The notes beneath the pieces were generated by a model. The model had not been told where the DNA came from and did not search any database. It worked only from the letters and a program-made list of their open reading frames with translations. The translations under genes were made by a program, and so were the position numbers. This document shows, one piece after another, positions 1 through 11,449 of a DNA stretch of 64,000 nucleotides; within the stretch, counting starts at the first letter, position 1; each line of letters starts with the position of its first letter. Origin of the DNA: Epiperipatus broadwayi. Its lineage: Eukaryota; Onychophora; Udeonychophora; Euonychophora; Peripatidae. The DNA lies in contig JAQFVV010012544.1 of assembly GCA_028023455.1 (NCBI GenBank), forward strand, positions 1,312,501 to 1,376,500. The letters are read 5' to 3'.

Positions 1-1904
1 GTTGCAGTTAAATTAAAGAACAGTGATAGTTTATATTCACACATCTTAATATAAATAATTATAATAAATTACTGAAATATTCAAAAATATTTATTAAGAC
101 TCTTAACACCAAATATTCTTTGCATTGCCTTAAACTTACATTGCAGCAAGACTGTATTTGCCATTTTGGAACTTTTGGTAGCAACTGTTAAATTGAGTTA
201 TAAAATTTCACTAATATTGAATGAAATATCAACTTAATTTTGATATATCAATTATTGTGTTAATCACATTGTGATAATTGGATTTATAATGTGCTATTAT
301 TAAATAGTTCCATCAAGCAGTAAAATATAGGAAATCCATATACAAGATAATAATAAAAAACAATTTTTATCTTCAACTTTTTTTAATTTTCAGCATAACA
401 AAGAAAGGTTTGAAGTTAACAGAAGAAAACTACAATTATTTATGGATCCAGAAATGTACAAGGATTACAATTTAAATTAATAAATAAGTATAAAATATAC
501 TCACATGATAAAGAATATTCACAAATTATATAATGCTGCAGATCTCAAATGGTTGTAATAAAAATTTTGTTCTCTTTCTTTAGCAAGCAGAAATGTTAAA
601 AAAGAGAAGGTTTATGTAGCGATTGCTTATTATTCTTAGTTTAATTTGTATTGTCTTGTAATATTGTATATGTTTGTGTTACAGATGTAAAAACCGATCT
701 AAATAGAAAATGAAACTCATTATATAAATATAAATTTGTTCAATATATAAAGATAAAATATAGAAAGGTAAAGATAATCTTATTGAAGATAAATTTTGTT
801 TATATTTTAAATATGATCAGTAGGTAAAAAGCAAAATTTCTCACAATAAATTATTACAATTTTATCTTAATTTTTTTCTTCTTATTGATAAAAGCTACAA
901 TTGCTGAATAATAATAAATGGGTAATATCGAACGCTAAATAATTTAAGTGCATTAGATATGGTATTTTATATGTAATATTTAATTAATTAATAGCTATTG
1001 ACAGTTATAGTTGTGGGTCACACTTGAATTGATATTGATAATTATGATTTTCATGTGTTAGATAGTAATATATTTTCTTTTGCTAAATGACTTTATACAT
1101 TTGTGGTAAGTGATATTAGTATGAGATTTGACTGTTATCATGTTGAATTATTATAATGATATGCATATAATATTTGAAATATGTGGTACGATCCATGTTG
1201 TATCACATCAGATGTACCTGTGCCTTTACCCTGAGTGATAATAGAAATGATCATTGTGAGAGAATCATAAATGACATCCATAAAACTTTGAGCAGATTAA
1301 GTCCATACTTTCATAATGTACTTGTATATTTATTTAAATCAGTGGTTGACTGCCCCTTCCTTTTTCATATCCCTAAAGGTGCTCCAAAAGTGACACTCAA
1401 ATTTCAGACTATTTAGAGTCATGAAATGACCATAGTCCATGTTATTTGTTTGTTCTCTTTTGCCTTAACTCGAGCCCAATTATATTTCTGGATATATCAT
1501 ATGTTTTATTATGTTCCATATTCTTAAGTTTTAATAGTTTTGTATTGATAACAATAGAATCATTTCTGAAATATAGTAGTTAAAAAGGTTGACTGTACTT
1601 AGCATTGAGCAAAATGATGATAAGAGATAATATTAGTTAAAAGTTATTTTATATAGTATATTGTTATCTAGTGCCTATCCATTCAAGATAATTCCATCTA
1701 TAATATTAATCTGTGTTATTTATTATTTATACACAGGTTGTTTTAAAAGCTGATATTTTTCATTAATGTTGGAAGAGTCCTATAATATAAAATTAATAAT
1801 TGAAAGGTACAACAATACTAGTTTTGACACTTAAAAGAGTGTTGACTATCTAATATTCTAAATAGATTAATAAAATAGGAAGTCAATAGGTTTTAGTAAC
1901 ATAT
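1..1904. other. A+T-rich DNA, nothing recognised
   Basis: I see no coding relic, RNA gene or clear repeat here. The one open frame of note (1174-1416, +, 80 codons) has no recognisable motif and no supporting context, so I treat it as chance. Confidence 0.5.
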
Positions 1905-2500
1905 TGATGTGATGTGATGTACTGTAGCTTCTCCTTAAATGGAGTCAAGAATCTCTCAACAATTATGCCCAGAGAAACCTGTTAGCCACTTTATTTTCCA
2001 TTCCCCAGTCTAAGTTTTTTCACATTCTGCTCTATCCATTTCCACAAAATAATCTTTGTCAACTCTATGGCCTTTATATCTAAATCCCCCTTATCTTTTT
2101 CCAAACCCAGCATAAAAACCAATAATCCACTTTCTGTATAATCACTTTTTTCATATTTATTTTTCCATAACTTCATTATATGTACTCTTTCTGTTTTCAA
2201 GCATTTACATTCAATTAACAGATGCCTAATATTTTCTAATCCTTCCTTACATAATTTACAGACTAAATCACCTATATTTTTCCACTTACATGTATATTCT
2301 CTTGTTGCTAAAGATCCCATTTGAGCCTTAAAAAATAAACTACTTTCCTTACTATTATCATATATTAACTCGCACCTAATATTCTGTTTATTTCTATATA
2401 TATATTTAAACTCTTTTTACTCTCCATACTAGTTCTCCATCTCTCTAACTCCCTATTTTTATTAATAAATCTGTTCTTTTATCACATTCCTTACCATTAT
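1905..2500 (-). mobile_element. LINE C-terminal relic with CCHC-like zinc knuckle
   Basis: The minus strand carries an open frame of 109 codons (1991-2320) that continues upstream to about 2500 across stops. It contains CKLCKEGLENIRHLLIEC, a C-x2-C-x9-H-x4-C knuckle, followed by a helical tail ending in WKWIEQNVKKLRLGNGK. This knuckle is typical of the extreme C-terminus of several non-LTR retrotransposon clades, downstream of reverse transcriptase, where it is thought to bind nucleic acid. The reading ahead of it (RCELIYDNSKESSLFFKAQM) has the spacing seen in that region. No RT core is present, so this is a 5'-truncated copy, the usual result of target-primed reverse transcription. The 3' untranslated part would be about 1905-1990. 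The clade is not assigned. Compare the plus-strand relic at 7.5 kb, which has the same kind of knuckle. Confidence 0.72.
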
Positions 2501-2529
2501 AACATTCAACAATCCTCCTAACACAATCA

Positions 2530-3215
2530 TTAATGACTTTAAAAAACAAGAGCAGCCACTCTTATCTTTGACCTACTTTCTAATTATATAGGTGAATCTA
2601 AAGCATTTTAATTTAAGAGTGTGAAGCTATTAAATACTTCACTGATTAAGTTCGCAATTTCTATACAAGCTAGCTTATGCAAAATATGTTGATTTACAGT
2701 GAGCCAGTATGAAACTCTTATAATTAGAAATCTTTTAAGACAATTTAAAGTTGTAATTATATAATTTGTTAAGTGCATACTCATTACATAAGTAATATAT
2801 ATTAAAGCTATAACTTTAAGACTATGCACCTACATGTGACAGTAGGGACCTCTACAAATCTTAACACAAGATTAATGACTTTAAAAGATAAGAGCAGCCA
2901 CTTTTATCTTTGACCTACTTTTTAATTATATATGTGAATCTAAAGCATTTTGATTTGAGAGCATGAAGCTATTAAATACTTCACTGATTAAGTCCACAAT
3001 TTTTATACAAGCTAACATAAGCAAAATCTTTCATTTACAGTGAGTCAGCATGAAGCTCTTATAATTAGAAATCTTTTAAGACAATTTAAAGTTGTAATTA
3101 ATAATTTATTAAATGCATACTCATTATGTAAGTAATTTATATTAAGACCATAACCTTAAGACTATGCACCTAGATGTGACAGTAGGGACCTCTACAAATC
3201 TTAACACAAGATTAA
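2530..3215. repeat. 342-bp tandem duplication (two copies)
   Basis: Two diverged head-to-tail copies lie side by side: AGCAGCCACT recurs at 2551 and 2893, a spacing of 342 bp, and the similarity runs the full length to the shared ACACAAGATTAAT end. Each copy holds a small hairpin where GTGAAG pairs with CTTCAC (seen on the minus strand near 2640 in copy 1; changed in copy 2). A third, partial copy is at 51.8 kb. The open frame at 2608-2829 lies inside copy 1 and is not shared intact with copy 2, so it is not a gene. Confidence 0.85.
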
Positions 3216-3219
3216 TTTA

Positions 3220-5690
3220 TTTACTTTTTTAAAAAATGGGTGAATCATGTATATTGTTTTATGATATGAATTAGCACTATTAATTGTCTGCATTAATCAT
3301 TGATGTATTTTTAAGCAACTTTTAATGTTTGCAAGTTTAATTCCAAAATCTTTGAAGTGTAGACCACTAATAAAAGTAATATGTTTTTTATATATGCATG
3401 ACAGCCTTTTTTTCATAACTTCAATGTGTAAAGGAAATGTCAAAAATAAATTTTAAACATAACACAAAAACATTATAACAAGGTGTTTGCATTATTGAGT
3501 AAAATGACTGTATATTTTTTATTTATTCAATATTTTAATTAGGATAAAATGGTTATTAGACATTGAATTAATATTTAAAGCATCTAAAAATATTTGTACA
3601 CAAATGTCAAGTCATTAAAAAAAAGAAATCCAAGGTTAGGGTTAATTTTAATTTTCACTTTGTAATACTTTTGTAAGTGCATATGCTTGATGAAATGTGT
3701 TTTTTTTCTGCTTTATTATCTGAATGCATTTTGTTTTGGCAAATAGTTGTTTTAGATATGAGACTTTTTAATTTTACATAGAGATTAAAGATCTTGTATC
3801 AGATTAAATCAACATTAGTAAAGAAAAAGTTCGTTAAAAATCTAATATCAATACTTTTGATGTTATTATATCACTGAAAGCATTGAATTATGGATGTAGA
3901 AATCTAAAAGGTAAGGTTCACTTTGAATATCATGATTTTTATAGCATATAAGGATAATCTTGTTATGTAACCATCTAATCTCTATTTTTGAGGAATTAAA
4001 ATGAATGTTTATTTTTATAGTTGTTTTTCAAAAAATATTTTATGTATAATAAAGCCAGCTCTGATTTCAGTGCCTTTAATAACTTATATAAGATGATGGT
4101 AATATTTTGAAAAATTGGAAATACATCCACTATGACTACCATACCTAAGTGAGAGATGATAAATCTTTGGTAAACTTTCTATTTTTTAATCAGAGTATCT
4201 ATGATGAAATGGTCACTTCATGGTAGTGAATGATTCAAAAATAGAGTAGTTTTTAATGTAGAGGGAATGAGTTAACCATGTCAATGAAAGAATAAAAAAG
4301 TGAAACATCCAAGAATTAAATAATATTTGAATATTATACAGTGACAAATTCAAACCTAGGCATATGCGGAGATTATATTAAATTATCTGTAAGAATATGG
4401 CAAATATAACATTTTACATATTTCTTAATTTTGCTCTAACTTAAACAAATTTTGGATAATAAAATGTACTTTTTTAAATAGACTATTTAATCTTTTTAGC
4501 TAAACAGTTTAATAAAATTTGGGGGTAAATTAAATTAGAGTTACATATATATTTTTCAATTTTTAAGTAATGTTTTATTTTTAAAAAATTTCATAATTCA
4601 CTAATGGTAACTATGTAAAAAAGAGGTATTCTTTTTTAGTTAAATAAAAAATCAAATTAAAGAGAAATTGAATGTAACAGAAACTAAAAGTGGCACTCAT
4701 TGATTTAATGTTTCCATACAACTATAATTTAATTTTTGCACTTTTATTTTCTTCATTCATAGGTTATAATTATTCAATAAGTATTAAACTTACATTTTTG
4801 TAATTGCAATTTAATAGGATAAGATTTATGTGAAACTATATAAAAAAATTATTTTGTCTAAAATCAGACTGAAATCAGATCAAATTAGAGAGCAAAAAAA
4901 AAAAAAAAAAATCAGGAAGAATGGAAGTATCTCTATTTCTATTCATGTCAAACGTTTAGCCAAGAAAATGTAAAAAACGAAGTCCAAGGCAAACGTTCAA
5001 AAATCAATGATTATTTAATGGAACATCTGATGTTAGATTATTTAATTTAAAAATCTTCCATTTAAGACTGCCAACTTAATCAACCACATAACTGACGTAT
5101 ATTCCCACAGAAAAGTTTAACAATTTATAATCAACCTATATAATAACCTAATAAATATACTTAAACAGTAAATTATTATATGCCAATTTACTTTTATAAA
5201 ACAAAAAATTAATTTTTTGAATCAGCTGGTTTACAAAACTGGAAAAATAAATTCCTTATATATATATATATTGCAAGCTAGTAAGTTCATTGTTAAATAC
5301 TAAGAAAAAAATATAAAACCTCATGGTCAGTAACTTAAATATACATACGTAATAAAATAATAGGAACATACTTATATTCTATTTCTTTTCCGAAATGAGT
5401 ATAACATTTATTATTGAAATGAAGATTTTGTCTATCTCTATCTCAATTCATAAAAAGATATTGAAAAAAAGTGTGAACTCATTTTATTGTTAAGGAAACA
5501 AAATTCTCTATAAATATAATGCTTTTTTTCTCAACGATAAAAATGTAATATTGTAAGTATTATGATTTTATTATTATTATTGAAGTTAAATCTAGATTGC
5601 ATTTATTATTATAAACAAAACGATTTTACTGTATGGAAATGAAAAGTAAGCATAGATTTATTTAAACGCTGTTTACAACATTTGTATTAA
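3220..5690. other. A+T-rich DNA, nothing recognised
   Basis: No motif-bearing open frame and no clear repeat structure is seen. There is a homopolymer A run near 4894 and a short TA run near 5258. Confidence 0.5.
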
Positions 5691-5695
5691 ATTCA

Positions 5696-6690
5696 TTATC
5701 ATCATCAATGATTATCAGAACACTGCAGGATGAAGGTCTATCCAAGTTCAAACCATCTTCTCCGATCTTTAACTTCTCCACATCACCCCTGCACACTTTC
5801 TTATTTCATCCATCCATCTCACATGTGGTCTCTTCCCAGGTCTTTTACAATCTCTTGGAATTCAGTTTAAGATTTTAATTGTCCATCTTTGCTTCAGACT
5901 TTTAATTTTTTCAAAGAGATAAGTAGCACCTGTTTGTTCTCTTATCCATATATTGCATTTTTGATATCTTCTTGTTACTCCCTACATGCAGCTCTCCATA
6001 CTTTTTTGAGTGTTCTGAAGTCTCTGTATTGCTCTTCTATTAAGTGTCCAAGTCTCAGATTCATAAGTAAGAACTGGTAAAACACATTTTATTAAAAACC
6101 TTCCTTTTCAAACACATAGGCATATTTCCTTTTAGTATCAAGTTATTTCTATCAACAGCACTCCAACCAAGTTTAATTCTATGATTAATTTCATCTATTA
6201 TGTTTTCATCTGTATTAATAATCTGACCAATGTATTTGTAGATGTTAACTTCTTCTAACTTATCATAATCAATCTTTATTTCCATATCTTGAGAAAATCC
6301 ATTAAACATTACTTTAGTCTTTTTAACATTTATCTTTAGTCCTACTTTCCTATTTTCGTCTGATAACTTTTACAACATTTCCTGCAGCTATAAAGCATTA
6401 TTTGCAAAAACAATTACATCATCTGCAAAATCTAAATGGCTTAAATAATCTCCATTTACTTTCACTCCTTTAACTTCCCATTTTAATCCACAAAATATTT
6501 CTTGCAGCACTGCTGTAAAAAGTTTTGGAGATATGGAGTCATCCTGTCTTACACCCTTCTCAATGTTGACTTTCCTAGCATCATTATGTAATCTAATTGT
6601 TGTTGTTGCATTTTTATAAATATTCTTTAAAATATAACAATACCCTGGATATATACCTTGATGATCCAATGCTTTAATTACTGAAGAAAT
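5696..6690 (-). mobile_element. RTE-type LINE, 5'-truncated 3' half
   Basis: Two minus-strand frames are recognisable. The first (6388-6669) is reverse transcriptase palm: it includes GVRQDDSISPKLF (the usual G-x-x-Q-G-D-x-I-S-P box with G changed to D) and the catalytic HLDFADDVIVFAN box, which is intact. The second (6061-6309) is the RT thumb/C-terminal part with YIGQIINTDENIIDEINHRI and MPMCLKRKVFNK, typical of RTE elements often mis-annotated as craniofacial development protein 2-like. The two frames are separated by a frameshift or stops. The C-terminal tail continues to about 5740, and the 3' end at about 5696 is rich in ATC/ATT triplets, as RTE tails often are. The endonuclease domain is missing. 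It is closely related to the copy at 16.1-18.7 kb. Confidence 0.9.
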
Positions 6691-6935
6691 AGTTATGAAT
6701 TAAATATACATAAAATATATTCTCAATTAATTAATTAAGCCTGAAAATTTAAAACGTTTCTTCTCTTTCAAAAACTTACAGGTGTAATTAAGTATATAAT
6801 TTTAAAAAAATAATAAAAATGCAATGAAATTTACAAATCTGCTTTTTTAATAAAATGGTTTGGTAAAAGTAAATTTGAATGCTGTAGACTAAAATAAATA
6901 GTTAATTAGTTTTTTATTTTAAAATTAAACAAAGG

Positions 6936-6998
6936 TTAATAATGATAATAATAACAATAACAACAACAACAACAACAATAATAATAATAATAACAATA
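6936..6998. repeat. AAT/AAC microsatellite
   Basis: An imperfect trinucleotide run of AAT and AAC units, of the kind left by retroelement tails or slippage. Confidence 0.9.
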
Positions 6999-7319
6999 TA
7001 ATAGCAGTGCTGCCCTCTCTGAAGAGGCATGTTTGACATATCCTTCTATGAAAAAACTCTGAGTAAACAATATTTAACCAAAATACTGCAAATATCTAGT
7101 ATTACGGAGATATTTATAAATATAAAGTGTCTGTTTATAATAATAATTTAAGCATTAATATAGCAGCAATCTCAGTTTAATAGCTTGAAAAGGGAGTAAC
7201 TCCAACTCCCTGTATAAACTAATTTATCTCAGGTCCAAGTGATAATGTAACCTATCAGTCAGATCTAATTTATGCTAAGGCTGTTAAATTGACCATCTCC
7301 ACCAAATAATGTTGAAGGT

Positions 7320-8128
7320 AAATAATGAAAAAGATGTAGTTATTACAAACAAAAATGGCGAAATGACTAATGCTGGCAGATTTCATGAATCTACAATCGA
7401 ATTAAAATTGATTTTTTAGCATTACTCATTATTAAATTTTGGCATTGGTCTCTTGAAACAAAATATTTTGACTTCCTTGTAAAAATTAACCTTGAAGCAT
7501 TACCTAGTTTATATTTCTACAGATATAAAACAAATTACAAGAATGTAAATAAAAACTGCAACCTTTGCCATAGAGATACTGAAAACCAGTGCCACATCAT
7601 CTAATGCACCTGTTTGATAATATTCATAGAGAAATTCTTCTATTATTAAAAAAATTCAAAAGTTAAGGTATATAGGCCAATGTCTGTGACAGTACTTTTG
7701 CTTTTTTTGCATTATGGAGTACTAGATGTGTCTTTTTATACAATGACAACCGAAGAAGGCATCCAAATATCTTTTGGAATAAACTTGAAAGTATTAAATA
7801 AATAGATAAGAAATTTGTCTCTGATTCTATATATAATACTATGTGGACCCTCTTAAATCTACAATGAACATCAGATAGACTGTGATCAGATCTCATTGGA
7901 AATTTTATCACCACATGAATTATAATTATGGCCTTATTGCCTTAGGACTTGGTGATTATCATGAACTCATCTATATGTAGATCTGTAATCTAAATGTTTG
8001 TAATGTATGGGATTTAAATTACATAAATTGTATTTCCTTTATAATGTAAATATAAAACTATGTATATACCCAATGTAAAAGTGTAAACAGATGTAACTTT
8101 TTCTTCATGTTAATAAAGTTTTTTTGAA

Positions 8129-8130
<2 letters not shown>
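7320..8130 (+). mobile_element. LINE 3' end with zinc knuckle and ATA-repeat tail
   Basis: On the plus strand around 7550-7620 the frame reads CNLCHRDTENQCHII, then a stop, then CTC. This is a broken C-x2-C...H-x4-C knuckle of the LINE C-terminal type. It is followed by about 480 bp without coding signal, an AATAAA-type polyadenylation signal near 8112, and then a run of ATA/AAT triplets beginning at about 8128. A triplet tail after the 3' untranslated region is the usual end of I-like or RTE-like non-LTR elements, so the tail is the real 3' end. The upstream part (7320-7540) is frameshifted. It is probably related in kind, though in opposite orientation, to the relic at 1.9-2.5 kb. Confidence 0.65.
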
Positions 8131-8178
<48 letters not shown>

Positions 8179-8235
8179 TGATGATGATGACAACAACAAC
8201 AATAATAATAACAACAACAATAATAACAATAATTA
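8128..8235. repeat. AAT/ATG/AAC compound microsatellite
   Basis: A long AAT run turns into ATG, then AAC and mixed AAT/AAC units. It is continuous with the LINE 3' tail on its left and abuts the palindrome on its right. The isoleucine-rich open frame here is an artefact of the repeat. Confidence 0.9.
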
Positions 8236-8353
8236 AAACAGGCAAAACTCTTTATACATATTGCAACTCAGTGCAAGCCAGGGTAATCAATGGATGCCAG
8301 AAGGCTTGCACTTAATTGCAATAGGTATAGAGAGTTTTGACTGTTTTAATAAC
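8231..8353. repeat. Small palindrome, about 49-bp arms
   Basis: AATTAAAACAGGCAAAACTC on the left is matched by the reverse complement of GAGTTTTGACTGTTTTAAT on the right. The similarity continues inward to GTGCAAGCC/GGCTTGCAC around a loop of about 22 bases. The whole could fold as one hairpin. It may be a small MITE. The loop segment resembles bases 35150-35175. Confidence 0.85.
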
Positions 8354-8397
8354 AGTTAAGAGCAAGCATAAGAAATGGTGATCATGTGATGTTAATA

Positions 8398-8482
8398 ACA
8401 ATAATAACAACAACAATAATAATAATAAGCAGAAGAAGAAGAGGAGGAGGAGAAGAAGAAGAGAAGAAGAAGAGGAGGAGAT
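8398..8482. repeat. AAT then GAA/GAG microsatellite
   Basis: Short AAC/AAT run followed by a purine-only GAA/GAG run of about 55 bp. Confidence 0.9.
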
Positions 8483-8689
8483 GGAGAAGAGTATGGCTAT
8501 TTTAATTTTAAAAAAAGATAAAATACTATTGTAAAAATGAGTTTTGCAATTATTATAAAAATTGATCTGTGAATGGCAAATATGCCCACTTATATAACAT
8601 GCTGATTCATTTTTCTCTTCACCTAATATTTTACAATATTGTTTTTTAATCTTTTTACCAGCTGCCTTTTTTTAAATGAAATATTTACA

Positions 8690-10160
8690 GAATATGTGCT
8701 ATTATAAATATTCTATTCTCCATCCATATCTTTCCAATGGAAACAATTGGCATTGCACTTCTTTAGAAAGTGTTTGAGTTTCTTCATATAACATAGCATA
8801 TGAAATCTATCTTTCTCAGGAAAAGTGCATTCAGGTTCATTATTAATCACCCTTGTAGGAAGTATTGAATTGTCCATCTATTCTACACACCCATTCCAAT
8901 AAAAGCATGATTTTAGAGTAAGCTTGTGGTTAAGATATGTAGAGGTTCCTACCTTCGCATTTTTAAGTGCACATGCTTAAAGATTTATTATCTTAGTAAA
9001 TATTACTTACATAATCAAGATTTATTATCTTAGTAAATATTACTTACATAATCAATGTGCAGTAAAATAAATTTATAAATTAATAATGGTTTCTATAATA
9101 TCATATCCAGTAAATTGAAAGACATTGATTGGTTTTATGATCTTGCATTGTATTTTTAAAATTTAACGATGTACTTTTAAATAAAACTTTTTTAATAATG
9201 TTTTTATATTATGTTATTATGATGACCTATTCTCACTTTTATATAACAAATTAGTTAAAATATATAGCTTTATATACAAATATAATTACAGTGGTTATTT
9301 CTTTGTGATAAAATTTACACCATTTTTTTAACTTGTTAATAAAAGCAGCAGTATATTGAACTCTGTATTGTTTTTCAACATTTAAGTCCAACTTTCTACT
9401 TATAAAACTATCAGCTTATTTAAACTGGTTCAGATCCTCAAGTTGATACCAATCTATGCTAAAAGTTTCTGATGATTTTTTCTTCCATCTCTAGCTGATG
9501 AAGTATTTGAATTTTTAAATGTTATTAATAAACCAAATTATTTATGAATTGAATTCAAAACATTAAGTACATTTTGAAAATCTTTATTTGAACTGGTAAA
9601 AATAGAACAATCACCAGTATACTGTAAATCCAAAATCCAAAAAGTTCTTTTAATTTTTATTCAATTCATATTAAAAATTTTACCATCAAACTTATAGCAT
9701 ATCTTATATCTTAATCTTATTTTCCAAAAACCACTGTTGTATAATACAAAAAATATTTGGTGAACAACAAACTAATTTCAAACAATATCATAGACCTATT
9801 CTATTAACTGACTCTAATACCATGACCAAATCAGTAATAAGAAGTATATAAATTACTCCTTTGTTCCCAAGACTTCTCTTACATTTGACTGGAAATAAGA
9901 CCTATGTCTACAATTCTTTGTAATTCTCTAAAAGCACACCGAATTGCTGATAACCATTTATCTATGACTGGAAGCAGCCTATTCAATAAAATTCTTGAAA
10001 GTATCATTGCTATAATGGATAATAATGATATTATAAGATGATTTTCTACAATTTTGTTCATTCTCTTTATTTGTAAAAATTGAACAATAAAAGTATCCTT
10101 AATATTGGATGGTAAAACTTCATTGGTTCATATAGTTCTAAAAAATTCCATAATTTTTTG
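8690..10160 (-). mobile_element. Degraded LINE reverse transcriptase (non-RTE family)
   Basis: Reading the minus strand from 10160 downwards, and shifting frame several times, I recognise in order: a block spaced as the LINE segment before RT domain 2 (PSNIKDTFIVQFL); ISLLSIIAMILSRILLNRLLP followed by the WLSAIRCAFRE segment, equivalent to the conserved RT box ending in QCGFR (9879-10061); FNMN and LQYTGDCSIF, which matches the YADD box with the catalytic aspartates partly lost; FGLLI; and SFISRKLDLNVEKQYRVQY of the RT C-terminus (to about 9260). A last block, KKCNANCFHWKDMDG near 8710-8780, matches the far C-terminus of the copy at 63.4 kb. The element is dead. Related relics are at 43.05-43.67 and 59.8-63.6 kb. 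Only the order of motifs supports it, so the exact ends are approximate. Confidence 0.75.
8981..9054. repeat. 37-bp tandem duplication
   Basis: The block beginning AGATTTATTATCTTAG at 8981 is repeated exactly at 9018. It lies inside the LINE relic, between its C-terminal pieces. Confidence 0.95.
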
Positions 10161-10412
10161 AAGCTAACAGATTAAAAATTAATAATGTTTTAAAATTAAA
10201 TTAAAATTGCATTCATCCATATATATATACAATAAAAATAATAAATATAATGGTAATTAACTATTATACACAGGCTTTCAATCTGCAGAAGTACTTTCAG
10301 TTAATTACTTAACCCTCTTCAACTGCCATTAGATTCAAAAAATATAAACAGAAGCAAACATTATCAATTCAAATCCCAGGAATTCTGAATTTTAACATTA
10401 GTAGATTGTCAA

Positions 10413-11000
10413 TTAATTATATTCATTTTTTTTTATGAAAATTACAATCTTAATTTTTCTTTTGTTAAGATTTATCCCTTCATAAAGAATTTTAATATTT
10501 TCAAAACCAAATTTAAATTTATATTTACATGTTCTTTTATGATCCAAGAAAACTGAAGCAATCATTAAATCATTATTACCTTTACTCTTTACATGCTTGT
10601 ATATATAGCAATTCACACTCCTTTAATATTTTCTCTATACTGCACCTCAATTTACCTATATATGATAACGTACATCCACAAAAGAAACTGATACACAACA
10701 TTACTTTTTTGTTGACAAGTATAACATTTTTAGAATTATTCACTAACTTATTAACATTATTTGTAACACAAAATGAAGCATTAAACATATCCTTATATAA
10801 ATCCTTAAAAAAAATTATTTGAGCATTTGAAATATATGAAATAGATATCTATTTTTATTATCAATCTTCATCTTCTTTAAATTATTATACTTGTTTTTAA
10901 ATTGACTTAAATTATTTCCCTTCAATCTTATAACCAACTTCAAGCAATTTCTTTGCAAATATTTCATTATTTTTTTTAATTTATCACTTTGGTATGGCAT
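10413..11000 (-). mobile_element. Penelope-like element: linker and GIY-YIG endonuclease relic
   Basis: Three overlapping minus-strand frames spell a PLE C-terminal half. Frame 10815-11000 begins MPYQSDKLKKIMKYLQR and continues LKLVIRLKGNNLSQFK, like the region between the PLE reverse transcriptase and its endonuclease. Frame 10582-10788 holds CGCTLSYIGKLRCSIEKIL, which matches the GIY-YIG core (here S-Y-I-G after a Cys-x-Cys). Frame 10413-10616 holds DHKRTCKYKFKFGFENIKIL and NKRKIKIVIFIKK, which matches the endonuclease C-terminal H...F.F.n.kIL...kR.ikE.i.I pattern with the final Glu changed. PLEs are retroelements whose RT is related to telomerase and whose GIY-YIG nuclease nicks the target. 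The frameshifts make this copy non-functional. The RT domain is not seen. Confidence 0.82.
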
Positions 11001-11167
11001 ACTTTTTTATTATGAAACAAAAAAGATCTAAAACTTGCCATCTTATGCACTATCGATACTTTTGATTTACAATTTATATATCTTCTATTTTGCAATAATT
11101 TGATTACTAATTTATAACTTAATATACTATTATTTATAACTGAATATACTATTATTTGTATTAAATG

Positions 11168-11207
<40 letters not shown>

Positions 11208-11223
11208 ATATATATATATATAT
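11168..11223. repeat. AT dinucleotide microsatellite
   Basis: Nearly pure TA run with one interruption (ACAA) at about 11202. Confidence 0.95.
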
Positions 11224-11252
11224 TTTTAATAATGTCCAAGGCTAAATGGATT

Positions 11253-11440
11253 TATAAGTAACTATTAGAAACCAGTCAACATTTAGACAATCTCAATATA
11301 GATAACAATCAACAATCTCAAACTGTTGTCAAGGCATCTTTATTGTTAAAAGAAGGTTGCCTTGACAATAGTTTGAGATTGTTGATTGTTGTCTATGTTA
11401 GGATTGTCTATATCTTGACTGGTTTCTTATAGTTATACAT
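11253..11440. repeat. Palindromic repeat, about 80-bp arms
   Basis: Left arm: GAAACCAGTCAAC, then ACAATCAACAATCTCAAACT, then TTGTCAAGGCA. The right arm is its reverse complement, ending GACTGGTTTCTTATAGTTAT. The centre is at about 11345. A single unpaired half of the same repeat lies at 20442-20575, which shows this is a dispersed family. It is small enough to be a MITE or a fold-back product of a non-autonomous element. Confidence 0.88.
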
Positions 11441-11449
11441 ATCTATATA

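Noticed and set aside
1174-1416. 80-codon open frame as a host gene.
   Set aside because: No motif, no homologous relic in the window and no context; open frames of this length are expected by chance even in A+T-rich DNA of this size.
2608-2829. Hypothetical 73-codon protein on the minus strand.
   Set aside because: It lies inside the 342-bp duplication and is not preserved in the second copy.
2885-3060. Hammerhead in the 342-bp repeat (CTGATTAAG on one strand, CTGACTC...GAAAG on the other).
   Set aside because: Core bases are missing in both copies and stems I and II do not pair.
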